Below, one piece after another: positions 17,710 through 25,804 of a stretch of 64,000 bases of DNA (positions are counted from its first letter, which is position 1; each line of letters opens with the position of its first letter). The notes beneath the pieces were generated by a model that was given only the letters and a program-made list of their open reading frames with translations, did no database searches and had not been told where the DNA came from. Source of the stretch: Candidatus Chlorohelix allophototropha (GTDB taxonomy: Bacteria > Chloroflexota > Chloroflexia > Chloroheliales > Chloroheliaceae); contig NZ_CP128399.1 in the NCBI RefSeq assembly GCF_030389965.1, positions 186,001-250,000 on the forward strand. The letters are read 5' to 3'. Both the position numbers and the translations under genes were made by a program.

Positions 17710-19764
17710 CTAATGCGCAGCGGCGGCTTCTATTTCCTTCTTGTGTTTCTCGATTATGTGATCCGCAATATTTTGCGGTACAGGCTCATAATGTGAAAAA
17801 GACATTGTGAAGATACCGCGACCCTGAGTCATACTACGTAAGTCGGTAGCATAGCGCTGCACTTCGGCGAGAGGCGCTTGTGACTCAACAACGGTGTAAC
17901 CATTGCCAATCTGCTCCATACCCAATACCCGCCCACGTTTCTGGCTGTTGATGTCGCCCATCACATCACCCATAAAGTGATCCGGCACGGTGATTTTCAG
18001 GTCGTAAATCGGCTCTAGCAAGACGGGCTTTGCTTGCAAAGTGCCCTTCTTGAAAGCTTGCGAAGCGGCAATTTTGAACGCCATTTCACTACTATCCACC
18101 GGATGATAGCTACCGTCGTACAGATTTACTTTGATGTTTACCACCGGGAAACCCGCTACGATGCCTTCTAATAGTGCCTCGCGCACTCCCTTTTCTACCG
18201 CCGGGATGTAATTGCGTGGCACTACACCACCCACAATTGATTCGGTAAACTGAAAGTCGGCATCCTCAGAGTGAGATACTTCAATCAGCACGTGACCGTA
18301 CTGACCATGACCACCGGTTTGCTTCTTGTGCTTGTACTCGGCTTTGCTACTGCCCAGAATAGTTTCGCGGTAAGGCACTTTGGGTAGCTCTATGGTTACG
18401 TTCACGCCGAATTTGCGCTGTAACCGCTCGGCAGCCACATGCACATGGCTCTCGCCCATTCCGCTGATGATTGTCTCTCCGGTAAAGGAGTCGCGCTCAA
18501 CATGTAAAGTCAGGTCTTCCTCTACCAAACGACCAATACTGGCGCTCATCTTATCAAGGTCGGCTTTGGTCTTAGGTAGAATGGCGGCGCGATAGAGTGG
18601 CGCAGGGAAGTTAATCTTCGCCAGTTCCACTGATTTGTCAGGGGCGCTGATGGTATCGTTAGTGTTGGTTTCCTGCAATTTGACCACCACCCCAATATCT
18701 CCAGCTACTACTTCCGGAACAGGAATTTGCTCTTTTCCCCGCACCATTAAAGCAGTGCCCACGCGCTCGGATTTGCCTTTGCTGGCGTTGTATAGCTGCC
18801 CTTCACCTTTGAACACGCCGTTGATTACCTTAAAGTAGGTAATACGCCCAAACGGGTCTGCGACGGTTTTGAAGACAATAGCTGCCAGAGAAGCATTCGA
18901 GTCGCATGCTTTCCCTTCCTCGCTTGGCGTAGGCGCAGCCAATGCCAAGAAATCAAGCAATTGGGCTGTACCGATATTGCCAGTTGCGCTTCCACACAGC
19001 ACTGCATAGAGTTGTTGAGAGGCGACCGCTTTTGGCAAAGCCTTGCCCAACTCTTCTTCGCCTATTTCCTCCCCATCCAGATAACGCAACATCAATTCTT
19101 CGTCTGCCTCGACAATGCGCTCCACCAATTTTTCGCGCAGGCTGGCAGCCTGTTCTTTCAGGTCGGCGGGAATTTCCGCCACTTCAAACTTGCCATCGCG
19201 GCTGTTACTATACAGGTAAGCTTTGCGGGAAATGAGGTCAACTATTCCTCTAAAACCGCTTTCTTTGCCTACCGGAATTTGCAGCGCGGCTACATTTGAT
19301 CCGAAGGAATGTTGGGCTGCTTCAAGTGCATTGAAGAAATTGGAATTTTCGCGATCGAGTTTGTTTACAAAGAGGATGCGTGGTAAATTTCGCTCGGCGG
19401 CAAAGCCCCATACCTGTTCAGTGCCTACTTCAACCCCACCGGTGGCATCAAGCAGGATAAGCGCCGAATCGGCGACACGCGCCGCAGATTTAATTTCACC
19501 TATAAAATCAGCGTAGCCGGGAGCGTCAATCAAGTTAATCTTGGTATCGTTCCACTCGCACGGCACAACGGAGGTGCTAACGCTAATATGGCGTTTCACC
19601 TCATCCGGGTCAAAATCGCTAACGGTGTTGCCATCGTCCACGCGACCCAGACGGTTAATAGTCTTGCTATCGAAGAGTAACGCTTCGACTAAAGACGTTT
19701 TACCCGCTCCGCCGTGCGAAAATAGGCCTACGTTTCGAATCTGTTCCGTTCTGTAGCTTTTCAT
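17710..19764 (-). CDS. Elongation factor G-like translational GTPase (EF-G paralogue)
   Basis: The 684-residue protein has the full five-domain EF-G layout. GTPase motifs are G1 SHGGAGKT (16-23), G3 DAPG (80-83) and G4 NKLD (134-137). The G3 element reads DAPGYADF instead of the DTPGHVDF of standard EF-G, placing it with the EF-G-like paralogues (sometimes annotated FusA2) whose role is uncertain and which often replace the catalytic-loop histidine, here by tyrosine at 84. Domain IV and V motifs (GGHGQYGHV, DINSQKRGRV) are kept. The start at 19764 has AAGGAGA; an upstream extension to 19824 is unlikely. It is not next to rpsL, rpsG or tuf, which also argues against the housekeeping gene. Confidence 0.9.
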   Translation of the reverse strand: MKSYRTEQIRNVGLFSHGGAGKTSLVEALLFDSKTINRLGRVDDGNTVSDFDPDEVKRHISVSTSVVPCEWNDTKINLIDAPGYADFIGEIKSAARVADSALILLDATGGVEVGTEQVWGFAAERNLPRILFVNKLDRENSNFFNALEAAQHSFGSNVAALQIPVGKESGFRGIVDLISRKAYLYSNSRDGKFEVAEIPADLKEQAASLREKLVERIVEADEELMLRYLDGEEIGEEELGKALPKAVASQQLYAVLCGSATGNIGTAQLLDFLALAAPTPSEEGKACDSNASLAAIVFKTVADPFGRITYFKVINGVFKGEGQLYNASKGKSERVGTALMVRGKEQIPVPEVVAGDIGVVVKLQETNTNDTISAPDKSVELAKINFPAPLYRAAILPKTKADLDKMSASIGRLVEEDLTLHVERDSFTGETIISGMGESHVHVAAERLQRKFGVNVTIELPKVPYRETILGSSKAEYKHKKQTGGHGQYGHVLIEVSHSEDADFQFTESIVGGVVPRNYIPAVEKGVREALLEGIVAGFPVVNIKVNLYDGSYHPVDSSEMAFKIAASQAFKKGTLQAKPVLLEPIYDLKITVPDHFMGDVMGDINSQKRGRVLGMEQIGNGYTVVESQAPLAEVQRYATDLRSMTQGRGIFTMSFSHYEPVPQNIADHIIEKHKKEIEAAAAH

Positions 19765-19943
19765 AGGCTCTTCTCCTTTCCGGAACAACCTGGTACCGAA
19801 ATGAGTCAGGTTTTGTAATTGCAATGATTGGAGGGAGATAACTGGCGGGGGTACCGCTGAAGATATACCGGCGCTGAGCTTTCTACCCTTCCCCTCTGTT
19901 TGTTCGCTTTAGCAAAGGCTAACGAAATCTTTACAGTATGGAT

Positions 19944-19971
19944 ATTATAGCTTAATCGTATAAAAGTTCAA
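19944..19971 (-). promoter_or_regulatory. Probable promoter for the EF-G-like gene
   Basis: On the minus strand TTGAAC (19966-19971), a 16-base spacer and a perfect TATAAT (19944-19949) precede the gene. The leader would be about 170 bases long, which leaves room for post-transcriptional control, although I recognise no riboswitch. Confidence 0.45.
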
Positions 19972-20021
19972 CATGGCGCATTTTGAATATGAGGCTATCA
20001 GGCTAGAATAAGGGTTAAAAT

Positions 20022-21113
20022 ATGGCAAATAATTTTACTTTTAACGGGCTTGGCATGAGCTTAGGAAACTTGGCGCGCCTTTCCAATGCGAAATCTCGCT
20101 CCATCAGTGCCGAGAATTTCAGCGGTGAGAAAGGGCGCGGCGGTAGGGCAACCATCGGAACAGGCGCAGGGTATGCCCGTGAGCTTGGTCAGGGTTGGAA
20201 AATTTCCCCTTCCGTTATGCTCAAGCCTCGCGCTACTTTTACGCTTGCGGAAATAGATGGTTCAGGCGCAATTCAGCACCTCTGGATGACCACTTCCCCT
20301 AATAATTGGCGTAGGCTGGTTTTACGCTTTTATTGGGACGGTGAAGAAAAACCCTCGGTTGAATGTCCCTATGGCGATTTTTTTGCCAATGGCTGGTGTG
20401 AACCGTGTAAGGTTAATTCATTACCTATTTCGGTAAATCCGAATGGTGGTATGAACAGTTACTGGGAAATGCCTTTTCGCCATAGTGCTCGCCTAACTAT
20501 CGAGAATCTGGCGGAGGAAGAGGTGCAATTGTACTACCAGATAGACTACACTCTTACCGAAGTGCCGGAAGATTTGGCATATTTTCATGCCCAATGGCGG
20601 CGCAGTAATCCACTACGTTACGGGGAAGTGCATAAAATTCTGGATGGGGTGCAGGGCATCGGGCAATATGTAGGTACATATCTAGCGTGGCAGACGAATA
20701 ATAACGGGTGGTGGGGCGAGGGTGAGGTCAAGTTTTATCTGGATGGAGACCACGATTTCCCCACCATCTGCGGAACAGGCACCGAGGATTATTTTGGAGG
20801 AGCATGGAACTGGGAGTATCCCAAAGGCGAATATGGCATTTATTCAACTCCATTTCTGGGTTTGCCGCAGGTTATAAAGCCGGATGGGCTTTATCGCAGC
20901 CAGATGCGTTTTGGAATGTATCGCTGGCATATTATGGATCCGGTGCGCTTTAAGCAAGATTTGCGGGTGACGGTGCAAGCGTTAGGTTGGCGCAGCGATG
21001 CGCGTTACCTACCCTTGCAAGACAATATTGCCTCAACCGCATTCTGGTATCAGACCGAACCACACCAACCATATCCGACCTTGCCAGACGCTAACGGCTT
21101 AGAGGTTATTTAG
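20022..21113 (+). CDS. DUF2961 / glycoside hydrolase family 172-like protein
   Basis: A 363-residue beta-rich protein of the DUF2961 family, which includes GH172 enzymes acting on difructose dianhydrides and on D-arabinofuranosides. Hallmarks are AIQHLWMTT, RFYWDGEEKPSVECPYGDFF, MPF and CGTGTEDYFGGAW. Candidate catalytic acids are E233 or E235 (WGEGEV) and E255 (GTGTEDYF), spaced close to the two glutamates of characterised GH172 enzymes. There is no signal peptide, so it is likely cytoplasmic. It overlaps the stop of the convergent glpP-like gene by four bases. The substrate is unknown; the family call is confident. Confidence 0.88.
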   Translation: MANNFTFNGLGMSLGNLARLSNAKSRSISAENFSGEKGRGGRATIGTGAGYARELGQGWKISPSVMLKPRATFTLAEIDGSGAIQHLWMTTSPNNWRRLVLRFYWDGEEKPSVECPYGDFFANGWCEPCKVNSLPISVNPNGGMNSYWEMPFRHSARLTIENLAEEEVQLYYQIDYTLTEVPEDLAYFHAQWRRSNPLRYGEVHKILDGVQGIGQYVGTYLAWQTNNNGWWGEGEVKFYLDGDHDFPTICGTGTEDYFGGAWNWEYPKGEYGIYSTPFLGLPQVIKPDGLYRSQMRFGMYRWHIMDPVRFKQDLRVTVQALGWRSDARYLPLQDNIASTAFWYQTEPHQPYPTLPDANGLEVI

Positions 21114-21679
21114 AAGCGTAAGCCCCAAAGTGCGCTTTTGCTGGTTGAAACGGCGCTTGCCCCTGCTTCAAGTGCCTCTCGAATGTCCGTTTCATTGCGC
21201 AAGATGCCGCTGGCAATCAGCGGTTTTGTGACATCGCGCCGGAAATCTTCGGACAAGTGCGGTACGACTACGCCGGGTAATACTTCTACCGCATCTGGGG
21301 AGAGGCTGTGTAATAAACCAATGCCGGTATGATAAGCCGCGCTGTCCAGCAGAAACAGGCGCAAGATGGTAACCAAACCTAGCCCTTGTGCCTCTTTTAA
21401 TAACTGGCTACGCGTGCTTACCACCCCTTCCAGCCCAAGATTGTCTCTCAGATAGCGCAATCCGGCTTTATCGCGCCCGATTCCTTCCACTAGATCAATA
21501 TGCACCAATGCCAGCGTTTGTTGCTTGCGGGTGCGCTCTATTACCTTCTCCATTTCGAAGATGTCACCTTTGAGAAACATTAGGGTAGGCGGGTGGTGTT
21601 GGAGCGCTGCCTCAAGGCTGGCGTGATCGCGCACTGCCGGGATTATGGGGTGGGCTTTCAATTTTTCAGAAAGTTCCAT
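21110..21679 (-). CDS. glpP: GlpP-family glycerol-3-phosphate-responsive antiterminator-like protein
   Basis: The 189 residues follow the GlpP pattern throughout: PIIPAVRD at the start, FLKGDIFEME, ALVHIDLVEGIGRDKAGLRYL, GVVSTRSQLLKEA, a VEVLPGVVVPHL strand and the ending AGASAVSTSKSALWG. In Bacillus this TIM-barrel protein binds glycerol 3-phosphate and the leader of glpD mRNA to prevent termination. No glpFKD genes are in the window, so the target is unknown and could lie elsewhere. It starts five bases after the cytochrome c gene stop and is presumably co-transcribed with it. Confidence 0.88.
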   Translation of the reverse strand: MELSEKLKAHPIIPAVRDHASLEAALQHHPPTLMFLKGDIFEMEKVIERTRKQQTLALVHIDLVEGIGRDKAGLRYLRDNLGLEGVVSTRSQLLKEAQGLGLVTILRLFLLDSAAYHTGIGLLHSLSPDAVEVLPGVVVPHLSEDFRRDVTKPLIASGILRNETDIREALEAGASAVSTSKSALWGLRF

Positions 21680-21684
21680 AAAGC

Positions 21685-22080
21685 CTACTTCCCGCTAAGT
21701 TCGGTAGAAAGATAAAGATAAATCGAGGCAAGGTCTGCATCGCTCAAATTAGCAGATGAAAAGGAGCGCATTTGCCCTTTGCCATTGCGTACTTGCCAAA
21801 TAAGGAAGGTGTAATCTCTTGTTGCACGTGAGCCTGTAAGCGCTGGTCCCTTCGCCGGTGTTTTACCATCATTCGGGTGGCATATTGTGCAGTTATTGCG
21901 AAATAACTTCAAGCCTTGTTCTGCACTTGAGCCTACCCCAATAGTCGGAGTCGGTTCATTTTGGGTTACACCCACAGTATTGTTCTGCAAAAGCAAGGCA
22001 ATTCCACCCAATAACAAAACAGCCCCTACTATAAGTAGTAGCCGTAAACCGTTAAGTTTTGCCTTTTTTTCATTTCTCAT
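21685..22080 (-). CDS. Membrane-anchored mono-heme cytochrome c
   Basis: The 131 residues begin with a basic N-terminus and one hydrophobic helix (about 11-31), which acts as an uncleaved anchor or signal. The exported part carries the heme-attachment motif C64-x-x-C67-H68 (CTICH), and M104 (GQMRSF) is the probable sixth ligand. This is a class I small cytochrome c acting in electron transfer outside the membrane. No oxidase or bc complex gene is adjacent, so its partner is unknown. Confidence 0.92.
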   Translation of the reverse strand: MRNEKKAKLNGLRLLLIVGAVLLLGGIALLLQNNTVGVTQNEPTPTIGVGSSAEQGLKLFRNNCTICHPNDGKTPAKGPALTGSRATRDYTFLIWQVRNGKGQMRSFSSANLSDADLASIYLYLSTELSGK

Positions 22081-22109
22081 AGCCTTTAGTTTAGAGGATT
22101 AACAGGTGG

Positions 22110-22138
22110 TTGACAAGGTGAACTAGTTAACCTACCAT
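22110..22138 (+). promoter_or_regulatory. Promoter with embedded operator for the GH42 gene
   Basis: TTGACA (22110-22115), a 17-base spacer and TACCAT (22133-22138, four of six) precede the gene by about 45 bases. The spacer is almost entirely a 16-base palindrome, GGTGAACTAGTTAACC (22117-22132), with one mismatched pair. A repressor bound there would block RNA polymerase directly. Confidence 0.5.
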
Positions 22139-22181
22139 TTAGAGGAAAAATTAAAAGCTTATTTTTATAGAGGTCTTAAAA

Positions 22182-24257
22182 ATGTCGAATTACCTGCCCC
22201 GCCCCGTTTTGGGTGTGGCTTATTATCCTGAACATTGGCCTGAAGAACGTTGGCAATTAGATGCCGAGCAAATGCGTACAATTGGCTTAAAAGTCGTGCG
22301 CCTCGCTGAGTTTTCGTGGGGGAAAATCGAATCTAGCCCCGAAGAATATGATTTTGAATGGCTGGATCGCGCTATTAATGTGTTAAATTCACAGGGGTTG
22401 CGGGTAATTCTCGGCACTCCTACCGCTGCCCCCCCTCCATGGATGGCAGAACATCGCGGCGATATACTAGCACATACCCGCGATGGGCATGTTCTTACGG
22501 TTGGGGGACGACGTTTCTATTGTCCTAGCAATGCCTATTATCGCACTCAAGTTAACCGAATTGCGCGGACAATGGCGCATCACTATTTGAATAATTATTC
22601 CGTCATCGGTTGGCAAATTGATAATGAAATGGGCAATCATGGCAATTGCCGCTGTTATTGCCAACGTTGTGCTACCAACTGGTATGCTTGGTTGCAAAAT
22701 CGTTATCAAACAATCGAGGTACTAAACCGCGAATGGGGCACTATTTTCTGGGGTCAGATTTATAAAGAATGGTCGCAAATTCCTTTGCCCACCCAAACCG
22801 GCGCAGGCTATAGCCCTAGCTTAGAATTGGATTATCGCCGCTTTGCCAGCGATAATGCGCTGGAATATTTCAATTTACAGGTAGATGCGATTCGTGAACA
22901 CTGGGCACCCAAACGAGGTTTTATTACCCATAATGTATTTTATGGGGATGATAACGTCAATTTTCAAGATTTAAGCGCCCCGCTTGATTTTATTTCTTGG
23001 GATAATTATCCGCATGGTATGAAGGCAGCATCAGAAATAGCTTTCTATCACGATTTTATGTTTGGTTTGAAACAAGAGCCTCATTGGGTGATGGAACAGG
23101 GGGTTGGGCCGGTTAACTGGACTAAATATAACCCTCCGGTATATCCGGGGCAAGTGCGCCTTTGGACGCTCCAGAACTTTTTGAGAGGCGGGCAGGGCGC
23201 GGTATATTTTAGCTGGCGGCAATCACGTTTTGGGGGCGAGCAATATCATAGTTCTATCATATCTCACGAGGGCAATCAAACCCGCGCTTATTATGAGATT
23301 ATGGATTTGAGCAAAGAACTGGACGCTTTGCCGCCCAACTTTTTCAGACGACAAAAAGCGCGGGTGGCTATCCTTTTTAGCTATGATGATTTATGGGCTT
23401 TGCAACTGGAACCCCACAACGCGGCTTTCGATTACCTTCAAATTGTAAAGGATTTACACAATAGTCTTTGCAAGCGGTATATTCCGGTTGATATTTTACC
23501 GCGTGATTACCCGGCAGTAAAATTGAAAGAATACTCCTTAGTGATTGCGCCTGCACCAATTATTGGAGATTATTATACCTCTGATATGTGGCGTGTCTAT
23601 GTGGAGGAGGGTGGCAAGCTATTGCTAATGACTAGAGCGGGGGCGAAAGAGCCAAGCAATGTTTGGTCTGACGAGGGGCAACCCTACGCTCTGAAGGATT
23701 GGCTGCATATAGGGGTGGAGGAATATATTTCTTTCCCACCTTTCATACCGGGCAATTTTAACACCGAAATTCTAGGAAATCAGCCTGCTCGCGGTGATAT
23801 ATCGGTGCTTTTGTGCGATGAGGTAACAGGTAGGCAAGTGAATGCCCGTCGATTATGGATAGAACGATTAGAGACGGGCGAAGATGTAGAGATTATTCTA
23901 CGCTATGGTAAGTCGCTTGAGCTTGATTTCTTTGCCGATTCAGTAGCGTTAGCATGCCGAAAGCTCAATTCTGGAGAAGCCTATTATCTAGGAGTATTGC
24001 CCAATGAGCAGACTTATCGCTACCTATGGGAAGAGTTATTTCAACTAGAATGTGCTTCTGCTATCCCTAATTTGCCACTGGTCGAGGGTTTGGAAGTGGT
24101 ACGAGCCGGGGATTTAAACCAATATTTCGCTTTGATTAACCATAACAGCCATTCGGTTCAGGTTCCGCTCAATCGAATTTATCGAAAAATAAAGGGCGAG
24201 GAAGTTTCAGAAATAAACTTACCGCCCTTTGGAGTAGAATTATTTTATTTATCTTGA
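22182..24257 (+). CDS. Glycoside hydrolase family 42 beta-galactosidase
   Basis: The 691-residue retaining enzyme has the three-domain GH42 layout: a TIM barrel, a trimerisation domain (about 395-600) and a C-terminal beta domain ending PPFGVELFYL. The acid/base is E149 (WQIDNEMG) and the nucleophile is E305 (HWVMEQ). A cysteine group (C114, C156, C158, C163) matches the zinc site of several GH42 enzymes. There is no signal peptide, so it cleaves imported beta-galactosides in the cytoplasm. AGAGG precedes the ATG. The promoter carries a palindrome, pointing to repression by an unidentified regulator. Confidence 0.95.
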   Translation: MSNYLPRPVLGVAYYPEHWPEERWQLDAEQMRTIGLKVVRLAEFSWGKIESSPEEYDFEWLDRAINVLNSQGLRVILGTPTAAPPPWMAEHRGDILAHTRDGHVLTVGGRRFYCPSNAYYRTQVNRIARTMAHHYLNNYSVIGWQIDNEMGNHGNCRCYCQRCATNWYAWLQNRYQTIEVLNREWGTIFWGQIYKEWSQIPLPTQTGAGYSPSLELDYRRFASDNALEYFNLQVDAIREHWAPKRGFITHNVFYGDDNVNFQDLSAPLDFISWDNYPHGMKAASEIAFYHDFMFGLKQEPHWVMEQGVGPVNWTKYNPPVYPGQVRLWTLQNFLRGGQGAVYFSWRQSRFGGEQYHSSIISHEGNQTRAYYEIMDLSKELDALPPNFFRRQKARVAILFSYDDLWALQLEPHNAAFDYLQIVKDLHNSLCKRYIPVDILPRDYPAVKLKEYSLVIAPAPIIGDYYTSDMWRVYVEEGGKLLLMTRAGAKEPSNVWSDEGQPYALKDWLHIGVEEYISFPPFIPGNFNTEILGNQPARGDISVLLCDEVTGRQVNARRLWIERLETGEDVEIILRYGKSLELDFFADSVALACRKLNSGEAYYLGVLPNEQTYRYLWEELFQLECASAIPNLPLVEGLEVVRAGDLNQYFALINHNSHSVQVPLNRIYRKIKGEEVSEINLPPFGVELFYLS

Positions 24258-24328
24258 GCGAGTAAAGCTCAAAATATGACACAGCGAATCGTGTCTATTT
24301 TCTAAAGCTTTAGCTTTAATACAATTTC

Positions 24329-24354
24329 AGGCAAGTGGCTTAAACCCCTTGCCT
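24329..24354 (+). terminator. Terminator hairpin after the GH42 gene
   Basis: AGGCAAGTGG (24329-24338) pairs with CCCCTTGCCT (24345-24354) with one mismatch, followed by an AT-rich ATTATTTATT run on the plus strand. Confidence 0.65.
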
Positions 24355-24362
24355 ATTATTTA

Positions 24363-25541
24363 TTATAACTGTTCCAAGCGCTGTGCGAGTTGGTCACACA
24401 GGTGGTTGGTAACGTCTCCGCGAGAATCGCTAAAAGTCCCGGTGAGAATAACCCACGTGCCAGAATCATTGTCACGTCCAAGCATCAGAGTAGAATCTGG
24501 GCCGCCTTTTCGCATTTCGAGCGTAACTTCTACATAACTGAGCGGGAAAATTTTCCGATAGTGAGTCCAATGCTTGCGACCACCGTAACAGAAAATGTAA
24601 CGTGGCGCTTCATTTTTAGCCTTGAGAGATTCGTACATATCTTGGAAAAGGCTGATTCGTTCCGGCAAAAACATTTGGGTATAGAGCTTGCGGTCGCGCA
24701 AATGATATTGCAACATTGAGTTGTCGCTGATTCTGATATTGCTATAAAGCCACTCGTTACCAACTGGTAAAGGCAAAAGGTCAGCGATCAGCACATTGCC
24801 AGCGGTAGTACCAAAGCTGGCTGCAAAATATTCTTCCAGCTTTTCCGCGCTTGGATAAATCCCTTCGCCATTGAAGCGAACCCCCATAAACGCCATTATT
24901 TTGTGTTCGGGTGTAGCAAAGTGGTAAGAGACCGGAATTTTCTCCAAGCGATAGCACGCTTGCAAATCTGCAAAACGTTCTTCGTAAATTTCCATCGCAA
25001 GGCGGTGTTTTAATTCCAGAGTGCCAAATTCACTTTGTTCTTCCATCCCCAAAAACCAAATGGGGGCGTTTTGATTACCATAGCCGCGAAATTGGGAAAA
25101 GATACGGATTTCGTCTGCTCTGAAAAGCTGGTCATTAGGATCATTTGCCAGCAAAGTACGGTGTAAGGGTGGTACTTCTGAAGCTAGCACCTGCCGCCGA
25201 GTAGCTATATTTTCCCGTTGCGGTTTAGGCTCTTTCTCCGGCTTTGGAGTTTGAGATTTGGTGGTAGCGGAAGATTTGGCTTTCGAATCAGTTTTTGGCA
25301 CACGGGTAGGGCGTGCTTTAGCAGCTTTAAGTAACTCTGCCTGTTCCTGAGTCTGTCGTGCCCAATCTTCATTCAGCATATTACGTACAATATTCGCCTG
25401 TTGCTCTATAGTAAGCTCGGCGGTTGTACCATCCTCATAGGAAACCAGCATTTTTGGTTGGTTTATGCTGATTACAGTATAAATTCCGCGACGATTGCGG
25501 TACTGTTTACCAATTTCGAATTCGAAGTCTTGCATTGTCAT
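24363..25541 (-). CDS. Uncharacterised protein with SH3-like N-terminus and possible uracil-DNA-glycosylase-like fold
   Basis: The 392 residues divide into three parts. Residues about 5-50 look like a small beta barrel (IGKQYRNRRGIYTVISI...YEDGTTAEL). Residues about 70-115 are a Lys/Pro/Ser-rich linker. The globular part (about 130-392) has APIWFLGMEEQ, then LIADLLPLPVGNEW and FCYGGRKHW. The order of a hydrophobic strand ending in G-E, a helical core and a late loop with Gly and His resembles the uracil-DNA-glycosylase superfamily, but the standard active-site motifs are not clearly there. I call the fold only as a suggestion. AGAGGATG precedes the ATG. Confidence 0.6.
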   Translation of the reverse strand: MTMQDFEFEIGKQYRNRRGIYTVISINQPKMLVSYEDGTTAELTIEQQANIVRNMLNEDWARQTQEQAELLKAAKARPTRVPKTDSKAKSSATTKSQTPKPEKEPKPQRENIATRRQVLASEVPPLHRTLLANDPNDQLFRADEIRIFSQFRGYGNQNAPIWFLGMEEQSEFGTLELKHRLAMEIYEERFADLQACYRLEKIPVSYHFATPEHKIMAFMGVRFNGEGIYPSAEKLEEYFAASFGTTAGNVLIADLLPLPVGNEWLYSNIRISDNSMLQYHLRDRKLYTQMFLPERISLFQDMYESLKAKNEAPRYIFCYGGRKHWTHYRKIFPLSYVEVTLEMRKGGPDSTLMLGRDNDSGTWVILTGTFSDSRGDVTNHLCDQLAQRLEQL

Positions 25542-25562
25542 TTCTCATCCTCTTGTACTTAA

Positions 25563-25593
25563 ATCATAGCACACCGATAGATTTGTGTCTATC
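25563..25593 (-). promoter_or_regulatory. Promoter with an overlapping inverted repeat
   Basis: On the minus strand TAGACA (25586-25591), a 17-base spacer and TATGAT (25563-25568) form a good promoter for the gene starting at 25541. The inverted repeat GATAGA/TCTATC (25576-25581 and 25588-25593, 6-base gap) overlaps the -35, as expected of an operator. Confidence 0.55.
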
Positions 25594-25804
25594 AAGTTAA
25601 AAGGATGCTTACTACGTCAACTAGGCTCAACTTTTGGTATTTTCAAAGCTTTTGTGCAAATTTGAACCTAAATCCCAAAAATTGGGTGAGTAGCTATAAA
25701 GACTGTGTTATGAATTACACGAAAATATATTAAATGTGGTAATATTCGAGTCGCGGGTATTATATTTGTAAGTCGTTTATTCTCATAGAGTGAGGTAATG
25801 AGGC

